Source of the DNA: Rhodopirellula baltica
Lineage (GTDB): Bacteria; Planctomycetota; Planctomycetia; Pirellulales; Pirellulaceae
Length of the DNA: 64,000 bases
Assembly (NCBI GenBank): GCA_002901265.1
Contig: PPHI01000001.1
Coordinates: 1 to 64,000, forward strand
Reading direction: 5' to 3'
Of this stretch, positions 19,269 to 28,943 are shown piece by piece (within the stretch, counting starts at the first letter, position 1; each line of letters begins with the position of its first letter). A model generated the notes under the pieces. That model did no database searches. It was not told the origin of the DNA and saw only the letters and a list, made by a program, of their open reading frames with translations. The position numbers and the translations under genes were made by a program.

Positions 19269-20156
19269 CTAAGTAAGCGGTTGAAGTTTGCGGCGGGCTC
19301 GGATTGCTAGGACTGGCTGTGCGACGACGGCTGACAGAATCATCACAGCACCGATGTAAAAATCGGGACCGAGGTACTGGTGGTCGCCGAAAAAGAGTGC
19401 ACCCAAGGTGATGCCGTAAATCGGTTCCAAGTTGTTGGCAAAGTTGATCGTGAAGACCGATAGGCGATGCAGCAAACTGACATAGATGTGATAGGCCAGC
19501 AGCGTTCCGCCCAAGACGAGCATCCCGAGAAACAAGCCTTCACGCGGCGTCAACATCCAGCGGTCCGATGCCAACCCCAATCCAAATGCTTCACTGACTA
19601 GCAGCGTGGCGGCACACACGATCGCCGCGCCAGCCATCTCGTACATGACGATGCTCTGTTCGCTGGCTCGTGAAGCGAGTTGGCCGTTGGCAATCGAAAA
19701 GAGTGTTGCCAGGATCGCGCCGATCAATCCGACCGCAAGTCCGTAGTGGAACTGTGATTCGTGCCGGTAGATCGAATAGATCCCGGTCATCACCACCATC
19801 CCAAGGATCAGGTTGACCCATTGGAACCGACAGCTTTTCACGAGCAGTGGTTCTAACAGCGCGGTCCAAAACGAGATCGTCGCCATTGCGATCATACAGA
19901 TCGAAACATTGGCGACCTTCACCGCCAAGAAGAAAAAGATCCAGTGCGTTCCCAAGACTGCACCGTTTAGCAGCAGCAACGCGGCAGTGGCGACAGGAAG
20001 CTTGGCGTGACGCCGTAAGAACACGAACAGCAATGCCGCGGCCAGGCTACTGCGGTAAAAGACGAGTTGCGTCGCGCTGAGTTCGATCAGGTTGCCAAGA
20101 ATGGCAGTCGAACCCCACAGCAAGATCACAAAGTGCAATTTGAGGTAGTCGGACAT
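19269..20156 (-). CDS. EamA/DMT-superfamily transporter
   Basis: A 295-residue protein with ten predicted helices in two EamA halves. Segments such as YRSSLAAALLFVFLRR and NGAVLGTHWIFFFLAVKVANVSI in the first half and NLEPIYGITLGALFFGD in the second are typical of the drug/metabolite transporter superfamily, which usually exports amino acids or other metabolites. The substrate cannot be read from sequence. The gene begins at an ATG; the 229 bp up to hemW hold no convincing gene. Confidence 0.85.
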   Translation of the reverse strand: MSDYLKLHFVILLWGSTAILGNLIELSATQLVFYRSSLAAALLFVFLRRHAKLPVATAALLLLNGAVLGTHWIFFFLAVKVANVSICMIAMATISFWTALLEPLLVKSCRFQWVNLILGMVVMTGIYSIYRHESQFHYGLAVGLIGAILATLFSIANGQLASRASEQSIVMYEMAGAAIVCAATLLVSEAFGLGLASDRWMLTPREGLFLGMLVLGGTLLAYHIYVSLLHRLSVFTINFANNLEPIYGITLGALFFGDHQYLGPDFYIGAVMILSAVVAQPVLAIRARRKLQPLT

Positions 20157-20385
20157 GGTTGCCTGCGGCGGCCAAACGAGGCGCGAGTGCTTGGGTGGTC
20201 GACCGCTCGAAAGAAACGGAGCGGGTCGGTTTGTTCAGAAATCGTTGCTGAGGGTGACACCCAACGACCGTCCGGGTTCAGTGTCGCAACCAACAAGTCC
20301 AACAACGCGCTCTGGAGCGGCATTCTGATCGCAACAGGGACCGTGACAATGGGATTGGCGAAGCGTTCTGCTTTATTGGGGGCCA

Positions 20386-21552
20386 TTACCCCAGTAGCTC
20401 AGACGCGACCGAATCGGCGAAGTGGATCCCCCGTTCGGTCAGTTTGAGTTTTCGTTCGGTGCGTTCGACCAATCCTTGGCGAAGCATTTGCTCGATCTCG
20501 TTCGCACAGAGCTGCCACAACTCCATTTCGTATTGTTGGCCGATGGCGTCCAAGTCGACGCCGTCGATCATGCGGACTCCAAACGCCGCAGCCTCACGGG
20601 CAGCTTGTTCGGTGGTCACCCGTTCCGACTCCGCCACCGGTGATTCACCCGATTCGAGTCGCTTCAAGTACGCGGTCGTACTGCGGTGGTTGACGTTTCG
20701 ATACCCGTCCACATACGCCGCGGCACCGGGACCGGCGGCGTACCAGCCAAGTCCTCGCCAATAGCTCAAATTGTGTCGGCACGGAAACCCAGGCTTAGCG
20801 AAATTCGAGATCTCGTAGTGTTGCATTCCCGCCGCGGCGAAGTGCTCCCTGGCAAGATCGTACATGTGCAGTTCGACTTCTTCGGGTGATTCATGAAGCG
20901 TGCCCTTCAGCCGACGTGACCAAAACGACGTGCCTTTTTCAAAGGTCAACGCATAAGTCGACGCGTGTTTGATCGGAAGCGAAGTCGCGATGTTTAGATC
21001 ATTTTGCCAGTCGTTAATCGATTCACCCGGTGCGGCGAAGATCAGATCCAGAGAAACGTTATCGATCACCTCCGCGACGGTTTCGATAATTCGACGGACC
21101 TGCTGTCCATCGTGACTGCGTTCCAGGATGGCGAGCTTTTCATCATTGAACGACTGAACGCCCAAGCTGACCCGATTAATGCCGTACTGATTCAGCAAGG
21201 CGAGTTTAGTCGCATCGATATCCTCGGGATTGGCTTCGACGCTCCATTCGAATCCGGGAGCTAGCCGGAATCGATCGGTGAGCATTTGGCACAGTCGCTG
21301 AAGCCGGGCCGGGTCGAGGTGGGTGGGGGTGCCACCGCCGATGAAGATCGTGTCCAGTTCGGGGGCCGAAGATAAGCCGGAGACGATTTGATCGAGTTCG
21401 ATCTCGACGGCACCGAGAAAACGGTCCATCAGGTCATCGCGGCCGGCGATCACACTGAAATTGCAGTATCCACAACGGTGCCGGCAGAACGGCACGTGAA
21501 CATAAATGGATCGACACAAGGGAGTGGTGAGCAGCGAAATCGAGAGCGGCAA
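20386..21552 (-). CDS. hemW: HemW-type radical SAM haem chaperone
   Basis: A 388-residue radical SAM protein. The [4Fe-4S] motif CRHRCGYC is followed by NF (HVPFCRHRCGYCNFSVI), the HemW form rather than the HemN form with its extra Cys. FIGGGTPTHLD and GVQSFNDEKL are conserved SAM and substrate motifs, and the C-terminal winged-helix region (QMLRQGLVERTERKLKLTERG) is complete. HemW inserts haem into respiratory proteins; older annotations call it oxygen-independent coproporphyrinogen oxidase. The start codon is TTG at 21552. Confidence 0.9.
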   Translation of the reverse strand: MPLSISLLTTPLCRSIYVHVPFCRHRCGYCNFSVIAGRDDLMDRFLGAVEIELDQIVSGLSSAPELDTIFIGGGTPTHLDPARLQRLCQMLTDRFRLAPGFEWSVEANPEDIDATKLALLNQYGINRVSLGVQSFNDEKLAILERSHDGQQVRRIIETVAEVIDNVSLDLIFAAPGESINDWQNDLNIATSLPIKHASTYALTFEKGTSFWSRRLKGTLHESPEEVELHMYDLAREHFAAAGMQHYEISNFAKPGFPCRHNLSYWRGLGWYAAGPGAAAYVDGYRNVNHRSTTAYLKRLESGESPVAESERVTTEQAAREAAAFGVRMIDGVDLDAIGQQYEMELWQLCANEIEQMLRQGLVERTERKLKLTERGIHFADSVASELLG

Positions 21553-21609
21553 GTGAGCCGCGGGGACGAGGCCTTGGTGTCTCGTCCAATACCGCAGGCG
21601 GCTTAGGTT

Positions 21610-23265
21610 CTATTGTCCCGATCGCAGCTTGTCAAAGTAGTCCTTGGCGTGCTCGCGTTCGGTCCGTGGCAGTTGTTGGTTTTCCAAGGGATCGCTCTCT
21701 TCGGAAAACGCGCTTTCCACGGCCCGTTTCAATTCTTCTCGGGTGACGCCTTTGCGGTTGGGGCCGTCGGCGAACCCGGTGATTTTCGCTTTGCCTTGGC
21801 GGACTTTACCACGGACTTGAGTTTCGTAAGTGCTGGTTTCGTCCTCTTCCTCGGGGCGGTCGCCTTGACCATTCCCTTCGCCCAAACCATTTCCGTTTCC
21901 GTTGCCATTGCCTTGCCCCATTCCCATCCCCTGGCATTGCTGGCAACCGGCGCCGCCACATTTGGTGCAGCGCATTTGGTCTTTCGATTGAGAGAGGTCG
22001 TTCATAGCGCTTTCGAGATCTTGCAGCTCGCTCATTTCTTGCTGCATGTCGCCAAGTTGATCGGCCATGTCTTGCAACGAGCTGGCGGCTTGATCGGCGT
22101 CACCATTTTGCATTGCTTGCGAAGCTTGGCCGAGTTTTTCGGCCATCTGTTGCATTTGCTGCATCTGTTGTTTCGATTGCTGCTGCATCTCGTTGAGCTG
22201 CTGCTGCATTTTTGCCGCGTCTTGCGATCGGCCTTCGCGTTTGGCTTGTTCGATTTGGTCGCGCAACTGTTGCTGTTTTTGCTTTTGTTCGTCGATCGCC
22301 TTTTGGAGCTGATTTTTGAGCTGATCAACCTGTTTTTTCAGTTCCTGTTTTTGTTGCTCGTCGAGCTTGCCATCTTTCATTTTCGAGGCGAGCTCACGCA
22401 TGATTTTTTCAGCTTTGCCGAAGTCACCTTTGGCGATCGATTTGGCCGCTTCACCGGCCTCGCCTGATTGCAGAGATTGCATTTGGGACATCGCTTTTCG
22501 CAATTGGTCGTTAGACCCGAGTTGTTCGCGTCGGTCTTCGAGCTGTTTTTTCAGGTCGTTGAGCGCGATCATTGCCTCTTTGCGATCAATGTTTTTCTTC
22601 TCAGTGATCTGATTCAGATCCTTTTCCAGTTTGTCAAACAGGTCACGAGCTTCTTCCAGGCCCTTGGCGTCTGCTTTGCGTTTTTGCTGGGCGATGCGTT
22701 TTTTGAGCTGCAGCGACGCCCGTTTGATTTGTGCAGTGATCTCCGGATCGATGTCACGGCCAGCTTGGGCGACGTTGGTTGCCGGTTCGACCAAGACCAG
22801 GACCACCGCCAAGATGGGGGCGATCGCGAGTGGCAGCCATCCCAGTCGACTTGGCTTGTAGGCGAATTGTTCGGCGATTTTTAGTTTATCTGCACGCCGG
22901 TCGGCATCGGAAATGACCGCCAAACCGAATTCGCTTTCGCGGTCAGTGGCTGACATCGACAATGAACTGCTCAGCCGTTCGCCCAGAGCAAAACGCTTGT
23001 CGACTTCGAGCGCGACACGCTCTTGAGATGGTCGGGTGAACACTGCGTAGGCTGCTGCCGAAACCAACGCGGCGAGGATCGATCCTCCGATCCAGGCTTG
23101 GTTCCAGCGTTCCACATCGACATCCATCACTTGGATGCCCGGAAGGGCACAGGCGATCGTGGCAACCACCAAGGCAATGAACAGGGTGACGCAAATCGAT
23201 CGGCCGAACGTGCCGAGGATAATACGCCGTTGGGCACGACGAACTTGAGATTCAATTCGATTCAT
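21610..23265 (-). CDS. Membrane-anchored Gln/Lys-rich coiled-coil protein with a C-terminal CxxC cluster
   Basis: A 551-residue protein. Three hydrophobic segments lie in the N-terminal 170 residues (about 20-42, 55-75 and 148-168). Residues 185-420 are a very long coiled coil rich in Gln, Lys, Glu and Met. The region near 437-455 has a CTKCGGAGCQQCQG cluster, a DnaJ-like zinc-binding pattern, followed by a run of Gly-Asn-Gly repeats and an acidic stretch. The last 70 residues are basic. Similar proteins occur in planctomycetes but no function is established. Membrane-tethered scaffolding is a guess from architecture. Confidence 0.65.
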   Translation of the reverse strand: MNRIESQVRRAQRRIILGTFGRSICVTLFIALVVATIACALPGIQVMDVDVERWNQAWIGGSILAALVSAAAYAVFTRPSQERVALEVDKRFALGERLSSSLSMSATDRESEFGLAVISDADRRADKLKIAEQFAYKPSRLGWLPLAIAPILAVVLVLVEPATNVAQAGRDIDPEITAQIKRASLQLKKRIAQQKRKADAKGLEEARDLFDKLEKDLNQITEKKNIDRKEAMIALNDLKKQLEDRREQLGSNDQLRKAMSQMQSLQSGEAGEAAKSIAKGDFGKAEKIMRELASKMKDGKLDEQQKQELKKQVDQLKNQLQKAIDEQKQKQQQLRDQIEQAKREGRSQDAAKMQQQLNEMQQQSKQQMQQMQQMAEKLGQASQAMQNGDADQAASSLQDMADQLGDMQQEMSELQDLESAMNDLSQSKDQMRCTKCGGAGCQQCQGMGMGQGNGNGNGNGLGEGNGQGDRPEEEDETSTYETQVRGKVRQGKAKITGFADGPNRKGVTREELKRAVESAFSEESDPLENQQLPRTEREHAKDYFDKLRSGQ

Positions 23266-23371
23266 AGCAGTAGCCTTGATGAAGGGACAGCCTACAATCC
23301 CAGTATAGGGAGTGTTTAGGATCGCCTGTTACCGCAATTTTTCCTTCACAATCGCGATTTCGCTCGAAAAG

Positions 23372-23869
23372 ATGGCTTCTGTGACTACCGAAAACACGAC
23401 GCTCGTTCGCGACGGCGAAGTTTTGCGCGGAGGGGAAGACGGTCTACCCGATCCCGACGCACGGAAAGACGCCGATGTGGTGATTTATGACGGCAATTGC
23501 CGGTTCTGTATTGCCCAGGTTAAAAATCTGCAACGATTGGATTGTTGTGGCAATCGGCTGAGCTTCCTTTCGCTGCACGACCCACGCGTCCACGAGCGAT
23601 ATCCGGATCTGACTCACGAGCAGATGATGGAACAAATGTATGTGGTCGACCAAAACGGAGGCCGACATGGCGGGGGAGACGCGGTTCGCTATTTGACCCG
23701 GCGTTTGCCGTTGCTGTGGATCGCCGCTCCGCTGTTGCATCTACCCGGGACCGCCGGCCTGTGGCGGTGGGGGTATCATCAAATCGCCAAACGGCGTTAC
23801 AAAATCGCCGGGAAAAAATCAGACGCAGGATGCGACGGCGATGCCTGTTCGGTTCATTTCGGCGACTGA
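23372..23869 (+). CDS. DCC-family thiol-disulfide oxidoreductase-like protein (DUF393)
   Basis: The ATG at 23372 (165 residues) is preferred to the GTG at 23312. The DUF393 signature VVIYDGNCRFC with its CxxC sits about 30 residues in; LSFLSLHDPRV and MYVVDQNGGRHGGGDAVRYL match the rest of the family. The fold is thioredoxin-like, and the two cysteines suggest disulfide exchange, though activity is rarely shown. The gene is divergent from the coiled-coil gene. Confidence 0.8.
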   Translation: MASVTTENTTLVRDGEVLRGGEDGLPDPDARKDADVVIYDGNCRFCIAQVKNLQRLDCCGNRLSFLSLHDPRVHERYPDLTHEQMMEQMYVVDQNGGRHGGGDAVRYLTRRLPLLWIAAPLLHLPGTAGLWRWGYHQIAKRRYKIAGKKSDAGCDGDACSVHFGD

Positions 23870-23957
23870 CGCGTTCTGAGGTGGTTGCTGTCTGTGTTAA
23901 ACTGCGGCCGTCACAACCTTTTGATCTGCTTCTCGCTTGCTCACGTCGAACGCTTCC

Positions 23958-25889
23958 ATGAAGCTCCCTGAATACCTCGGTCCGTACCGCATTGGAGAAT
24001 TGTTGGGCAAAGGCGGGATGGGAGCCGTTTACAAAGCCGAACATGCGAAATCGGGTGATACCGTCGCGGTCAAGCTGATTGCGTTGCAGATTTCTGATGA
24101 AATGCGTTTTCGGCGCCGCTTTGATGCCGAGATCAAGACGCTGAAATGTCTGAGCCATCCCAACATCGTCAAGTTAGTCGGTTTTGGCGAAGAACACGAT
24201 TTGCTGTTCTATTCGATGGAGTACGTCGACGGACAATCGCTTCAAGACAAGATTCGTGCCGAGAAAAAAATCCACTGGACTCAAGCCTTGGACATCGCCA
24301 TCCAGGTTTGTTCGGCCCTGAAACATGCCCACGACATCGGCGTGATCCACCGGGATCTCAAGCCAGCGAATTTGCTGATCAAAGGCGACGGCACCGTGAA
24401 GCTGGTCGACTTCGGAATCAGCAAACTGTTCGGCAACAACTTGACGGCGGCCGGTTCGATCATGGGGACGGCCGACTACATGGCCCCCGAACAGGCCACC
24501 GAAGGCGGAACGACGATTCGCTCGGATTTGTATTCGCTCGGTTGTGTGATCTACGCAATGCTGTGCGGAAGGCCTCCGTTTCGTGGCAAGAATATCACCG
24601 AGGTCATCGAAGCGGTGAAGCACAAAGACCACGTCCCGCTGGACATGGTGGATCCCGAGTTGCCGGACGATATCGTCCAGTTGGTCAATGAGCTGCTTCA
24701 AAAGTCACCTGCCGATCGGCCGCCCACTGCTCTCGCGGTGATGAACCGACTTAAAGCGATGCGTTCCGGGCTGCAACGCATGGCCACAATGGCGGATACT
24801 CCGTCGACAGGACAGCCGTCATCCGATGCCCCGATGTCGGACACTCGCGTGTCGGAGCCGCCCGAAAGCAAAACAAATCACACGGATCCGGCCAAGACCG
24901 TCGCTCGCGACGACAAGACACGGCCCGATGACACGGTGCAGTTCAATTCGGACGATTTTGCATCCAAAGGCACGGAAGCGACGTGGGTGAATCCGTCTGC
25001 CAAAACATTGCGATCTGATCAAGACGCCGGTGGAAAAACGATTCCTTCAACGACGCCCCCTTCTGCCGCCGCCGGGGCCGTTGCTAGTGGTCATTCGGTC
25101 GATTTCTCGCTGGCGGATCCGCCCGGGCTGGATACATCGATCGGAACAGAATCGAAAACACATTTTCAAACCGTCTCTGATTCCGAAGGACAAGGCGGAA
25201 CCTATCGTGAAACGCATCCATCCGAAGAACACTTCTCCGCCCGATACCTGTCGATCGGTCTAATCGTGATTGCTTTGGCGGTCGGAGGTTACATCCTGCT
25301 GACTCAACTGGGGCACCCTTCGCCGGATGATTTGATCACAAAGATCGAGGCGATTTCGGATGACGAATCACTTGAATTAAAGAACGAGTTAGAACGATTC
25401 GTGAAGCTCTATCCGGAGCACCCGCAAGCCGATTTCTTTCGTGACCGATTGATGGTCTATCAAGTCAATGCGGCCGTGAAACGATTGAAGCTTCGTGCAA
25501 AGCTTCGCACCGACGAAGGACCACTCTACGAAACCTCATTCTTGCAAGCGATGGACTTACGTGACAGCGATCCGAGTGAAGCAAGGAAACAGTTGCAGCA
25601 CTGGATCGATGTCTTTCAAGAGTCCGCCCAAGCCGACCAGACGCAGCGCGAACTCGGCCAACTGGCCGCGTTCGAAATTGAGCGACTCGATGCGGCAACG
25701 AAGGACTCAAGTCTGCGTCGCGATGATCCCAAACTGGCGGAGTTGAGCGACCGGATCGACGAGGCCGAGAAGCTTGCCCCCGAAGAACAACGCCGCCTGC
25801 TGGAAGGGATATTAAATCTCTATCACGGTCAGACCTGGGCCGAGCCGGCATTGGAGCGTGCGAGGGAATTGTTAAAGCAGTCGTCTTAA
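23958..25889 (+). CDS. Membrane-anchored Ser/Thr protein kinase
   Basis: The start is taken at the ATG at 23958 (643 residues), as the kinase domain begins at once (YLGPYRIGELLGKGGMGAVYKAEH). All Hanks-type motifs are present: the Gly loop, the VAVKL lysine, HRDLKPANLL catalytic loop, DFGISK and the APEQ activation segment. The kinase domain ends near 275. A long Ser/Thr/Pro/Asp linker follows, a single membrane helix lies near 430-450 (SIGLIVIALAVGGYILL), and the C-terminal 190 residues are helical, resembling TPR-like repeats. This is the usual layout of planctomycete STPKs with a sensor outside the cytoplasm. The stimulus is unknown. Confidence 0.9.
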   Translation: MKLPEYLGPYRIGELLGKGGMGAVYKAEHAKSGDTVAVKLIALQISDEMRFRRRFDAEIKTLKCLSHPNIVKLVGFGEEHDLLFYSMEYVDGQSLQDKIRAEKKIHWTQALDIAIQVCSALKHAHDIGVIHRDLKPANLLIKGDGTVKLVDFGISKLFGNNLTAAGSIMGTADYMAPEQATEGGTTIRSDLYSLGCVIYAMLCGRPPFRGKNITEVIEAVKHKDHVPLDMVDPELPDDIVQLVNELLQKSPADRPPTALAVMNRLKAMRSGLQRMATMADTPSTGQPSSDAPMSDTRVSEPPESKTNHTDPAKTVARDDKTRPDDTVQFNSDDFASKGTEATWVNPSAKTLRSDQDAGGKTIPSTTPPSAAAGAVASGHSVDFSLADPPGLDTSIGTESKTHFQTVSDSEGQGGTYRETHPSEEHFSARYLSIGLIVIALAVGGYILLTQLGHPSPDDLITKIEAISDDESLELKNELERFVKLYPEHPQADFFRDRLMVYQVNAAVKRLKLRAKLRTDEGPLYETSFLQAMDLRDSDPSEARKQLQHWIDVFQESAQADQTQRELGQLAAFEIERLDAATKDSSLRRDDPKLAELSDRIDEAEKLAPEEQRRLLEGILNLYHGQTWAEPALERARELLKQSS

Positions 25890-25922
25890 TCGATCGGCAT
25901 TTGGCCTGGATCGCGACTTTGA

Positions 25923-27398
25923 TCACAGCGACAGCTTTCCGGCTCGTCCGGCGGCCCAATTCTGTAATCCGCGAAGTCGTTGCTTGGCACGGTTGAAGTA
26001 CGTTTCGTCAAGCGATTCAAGGTGTTGCTTCGCCTGCGACTGGTAAACGGATTCGGCATCGTCCCGGTTGGTGATATTCAATAAGCGAATCAATTGCGAC
26101 GCGACATCGGCCCCGATCTGTTGGTGCCCCGCGATCGTCGGATGGACATGATCGACGAATCGATCGGGATCGGGAATGCCGTCGGGCAACGGTCGACGGC
26201 TTGAATCGGTCTGATCGAAACGAATCGGGCAATTCACCATCACAACGTTTAGTTCGTCAGATAGCTTTTGTAGCGACTGGATCATCGGTGTGGTCGCCCG
26301 CAGCGGACAGACATCAACATCTCGGGCGGCCATCAAGTGTTTGCGTGCCAACTCCGAACGATTGTGCTGCCAATGGATCCTGCCGGCAAGGTAGTGTGCC
26401 CCGGCGTGGTCGGGATCGGTTGCCAAGCACAACTGGCAGGCTTGCAATCGATCGGCATCGGAACGTTCACGGTCTTGCGCGATCGCCCACTGAGATTGAA
26501 ATGCAGCAACGCGATCAGGGTCATGCGTTTCTTTATCGAGTTCGACAATCTTAAAGGGCGGCGTATTAACGATTTCACTTGTCGGTACGCACACGACCAA
26601 CGGCACATCGGCATTTCGACAAGCGACGATCATTCGCCGCATTGTTTCGATGTAGTGTTGCTCGACAGAGCGGCGCCATTCTGGATCACGTACATAGCGC
26701 CGCATGCCTTCGACAAGATCCAGTCGTGTCTGTGTTTCAGCGGGCAATGGCTGGAGTTGGACCGTCGCTTTGCCCAGTTGTCGACGAATCGATTGAATTA
26801 GCTGCGAATGCGAAGCGATCGCCTGCAGTGTCCCTTGATTCGATGACAACGTTCCGTAAGAGCGTTCTTCTAAGAATTCGTTGTGACCGCAGTAAATCGC
26901 GATCGCATCGGGCTGATAGCCGAGAACTTCATCCAAAATGACAGCGACTCGATAGCTCGCATAAGAAACGCCGCCACAGTTAACAACTTCCCAAGAGAAC
27001 GTTGGGTCGGCGGCTTGAAGTCGTTGTTTGGTCCACTCGCTAAACGACGTTTCGATTTCGTACGGCCGACCTTGGACGGTGGATCCGCCGAGTACAAAAA
27101 CACGTTTGGTCTGCGGTGTTTTGACTGCTTCAAACGATGCCGGTCGGAAAAAATTAAGGCGTTGTTCGTCTACGCGATACTTTGCAGATGCGGAATCAAG
27201 ACGGAACAACCGTGGTTGGGCAGAGGTATCGAAGATCGGATCCCATGTCAGATCGTCGCTAGGACGATCCGACATGACTTGCAAGTAGGTTTCTGCGATC
27301 GCGAAAGGTGTCAACGCCAGCAGCACACTGATCAATCGAAAGAGTCGACGTCGCTGGCGTGATGGCGTTGGCGGGTTTGAGATCGAGTTCACTGCCAA
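25923..27398 (-). CDS. Membrane-anchored SGNH/GDSL-type hydrolase
   Basis: A 491-residue protein with one N-terminal membrane helix (LISVLLALTPFAIAETYL), probably anchoring it in the membrane. The SGNH blocks are visible: GGST (block I, nucleophile Ser in VFVLGGSTVQGRPYE), NCGGVSY (block II), CGHNEFLE (block III, Asn) and DHVHPTIAGH (block V, Asp and His). Similar proteins act on acylated or acetylated glycans. It starts at a TTG and overlaps the end of the upstream small secreted protein gene by 10 bp, which suggests cotranscription. Confidence 0.8.
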   Translation of the reverse strand: MAVNSISNPPTPSRQRRRLFRLISVLLALTPFAIAETYLQVMSDRPSDDLTWDPIFDTSAQPRLFRLDSASAKYRVDEQRLNFFRPASFEAVKTPQTKRVFVLGGSTVQGRPYEIETSFSEWTKQRLQAADPTFSWEVVNCGGVSYASYRVAVILDEVLGYQPDAIAIYCGHNEFLEERSYGTLSSNQGTLQAIASHSQLIQSIRRQLGKATVQLQPLPAETQTRLDLVEGMRRYVRDPEWRRSVEQHYIETMRRMIVACRNADVPLVVCVPTSEIVNTPPFKIVELDKETHDPDRVAAFQSQWAIAQDRERSDADRLQACQLCLATDPDHAGAHYLAGRIHWQHNRSELARKHLMAARDVDVCPLRATTPMIQSLQKLSDELNVVMVNCPIRFDQTDSSRRPLPDGIPDPDRFVDHVHPTIAGHQQIGADVASQLIRLLNITNRDDAESVYQSQAKQHLESLDETYFNRAKQRLRGLQNWAAGRAGKLSL

Positions 27399-27823
27399 TA
27401 GCCAGGCGTGACAGGATGAATCGGCTTCACGATTTTGGGGGCTACGTGTTGAATCGTCGGGTGTTGAATCACCATTGGCCGTGTGGAGAACGTTGGCTGC
27501 GGGGTGACAACTTTGTGGTGAGGCGTCACATATTGGTGACCGTAGCCGGTGTGTCGTGGTTGGATGTAATGTGGCTGTACGTGACGTGACTGTACATAAC
27601 GTGGCTGTACATTGTAAATCGATCGGGACGTGGAGTGTCGCTGGAAGTTGGCGTTCTTGTTGCTCGTGTAAAACGCGCCCATGCGTTTATTCATTGGCTT
27701 CGACCAGCCCCAGCTGTGACCACCCGCTTGAGCGTTCGTTGCACAGAATGTGACCGATGCGGTCAAGATCAAAGCGATGGCGAAACGGATGGCGGGAAAT
27801 TGGCGGAATCGTTTGGCGGACAT
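27389..27823 (-). CDS. Small secreted His/Gln-rich protein
   Basis: A 144-residue protein with a signal peptide (about 1-33, ending in NAQA). The mature part is rich in His, Gln, Pro and Tyr, with short degenerate repeats of the form VQPRYVQSRHVQPHYIQPRH near 72-91 and further HH/QH pairs after. The composition would suit metal binding or a cell-wall association, but no family is recognised. It precedes the SGNH hydrolase gene and overlaps it by 10 bp. Confidence 0.65.
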   Translation of the reverse strand: MSAKRFRQFPAIRFAIALILTASVTFCATNAQAGGHSWGWSKPMNKRMGAFYTSNKNANFQRHSTSRSIYNVQPRYVQSRHVQPHYIQPRHTGYGHQYVTPHHKVVTPQPTFSTRPMVIQHPTIQHVAPKIVKPIHPVTPGYWQ

Positions 27824-27931
27824 TGAATTGCCTAAGGGGCTTGTGAGCGATGGATTGTTGTTGGTGTCGTTGACATCAAGCCAAGCGGGAGAGCCGATCG
27901 CTTGTTACACAACAATTTTGAAAAGACCGAA

Positions 27932-28612
27932 TCAGGCTGCCTGCCAGCGTAAAATCGCCTCATTGGGGAACACGAGCATGATCACATTCAAAATCAGTGA
28001 ATCACGGATCGTGGCCATCAACACAACTTCGGTGACAACAAACAGTACGAGTGACGATTGCCATCGAAGCCGACTTGCGATCAGGTATCCAATCAGACAA
28101 GACGCCAAATCGGCCAGGCTGTTTGCGATTGAGTCGCCGTAGTAATCCAGTGAAATCGTGGCCGCCCGATAACGGTCGATCACCAGCGGTGTGTTCTCAA
28201 GGATTTCCCATGCCGCTTCGATCAGCAACGCAATCAGCAAACGTTGCGCCGGGAGCAACGGAATCGCGCGTCCGAACCAGGGAATCGATGCGGAACGGAA
28301 CAGCCAAAGGATGGCAAAGAAAACCACGCCATGAAGCACATGGGTGAACGTATACGGATCGATAAAATGCTGTGAGTTGTGTGATGAGTTCACCTCCCAA
28401 GACCAGGGTGTCGGGTTTCCGCAATCACACCAGACCTGTCGCCCCATGAAGTACAGGATGGTGGCCATCGCTGTGGCAATCAAAGCCGCACCGGACACTG
28501 ACCACCGATCGATCGGGAAAGTTGCTCTCTGATCGGACTCAAGGCCGGCGGATGAGCGACAAGGCGAAGCGTTCGACTTTGGTGAATCAGCATTGGGAAG
28601 TGGTGTTGGCAT
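27932..28612 (-). CDS. DUF2585 (UPF0314) membrane protein
   Basis: The internal Met at 28612 (226 residues) fits the family better than an extension to 28675. Hallmarks are VWCDCGNPTPWSWEVNSSHNSQHFIDPYTFTHVLHG, EAAWEILENTPLVIDRYR and SLDYYGDSIANSLADL, all typical of DUF2585. Four or five membrane helices are visible. The family has conserved His, Asp and Glu residues but no known function. Confidence 0.85.
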   Translation of the reverse strand: MPTPLPNADSPKSNASPCRSSAGLESDQRATFPIDRWSVSGAALIATAMATILYFMGRQVWCDCGNPTPWSWEVNSSHNSQHFIDPYTFTHVLHGVVFFAILWLFRSASIPWFGRAIPLLPAQRLLIALLIEAAWEILENTPLVIDRYRAATISLDYYGDSIANSLADLASCLIGYLIASRLRWQSSLVLFVVTEVVLMATIRDSLILNVIMLVFPNEAILRWQAA

Positions 28613-28943
28613 CTTGTTAGGAACCAGGTCGAACGACAAATGGGTGTAGGAACGCCGACAACGAACAGCCTTCATTAATTATTAACGAAAAAAATGCGTC
28701 GTCGCGGATAAAGTTGGGGAAGATAGCTGCACTTGCGAGGTCGGTAACGGTGTAGATCGCCGCCTTTTTTCGCAGACGCCTAGCGTGCGTTTCCGCATAC
28801 CCCGACAAAGTGCTGGTCAGCGTTTTACGCATTGACCAAATTAGGTTCGCAATGGAGATGAAACGCGACTCCGGCTGGCTGCTTCGATCATTGAATGATT
28901 GCAGCCGATACAGGTGCATTCCCCTACCCCCTAAGCAATTCTC
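28613..28943. other. Intergenic region between divergent genes
   Basis: These 331 bases separate the minus-strand DUF2585 gene from a plus-strand lipoprotein gene. No coding region with family similarity, RNA gene or strong stem-loop was found; it should carry both promoters, but no clear -35/-10 pair is convincing. Confidence 0.6.

Noticed and set aside
18336-19310. Plus-strand 324-codon open frame inside the MFS gene
   Set aside because: Out-of-frame shadow of a clear transporter; Arg/His/Asp-rich and without motifs.
20126-20386. Minus-strand 86-codon frame between hemW and EamA genes
   Set aside because: It overlaps the EamA start and has no family similarity.
21613-22467. Plus-strand Leu/Phe-rich open frame that looks like a membrane protein
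   Set aside because: It is the antisense of the Gln/Lys coiled coil, which gives Leu/Phe-rich complement; not a real gene.
28617-28919. Minus-strand 100-codon frame in the DUF2585-lipoprotein gap
   Set aside because: No start context, motif or composition typical of proteins here; treated as intergenic.
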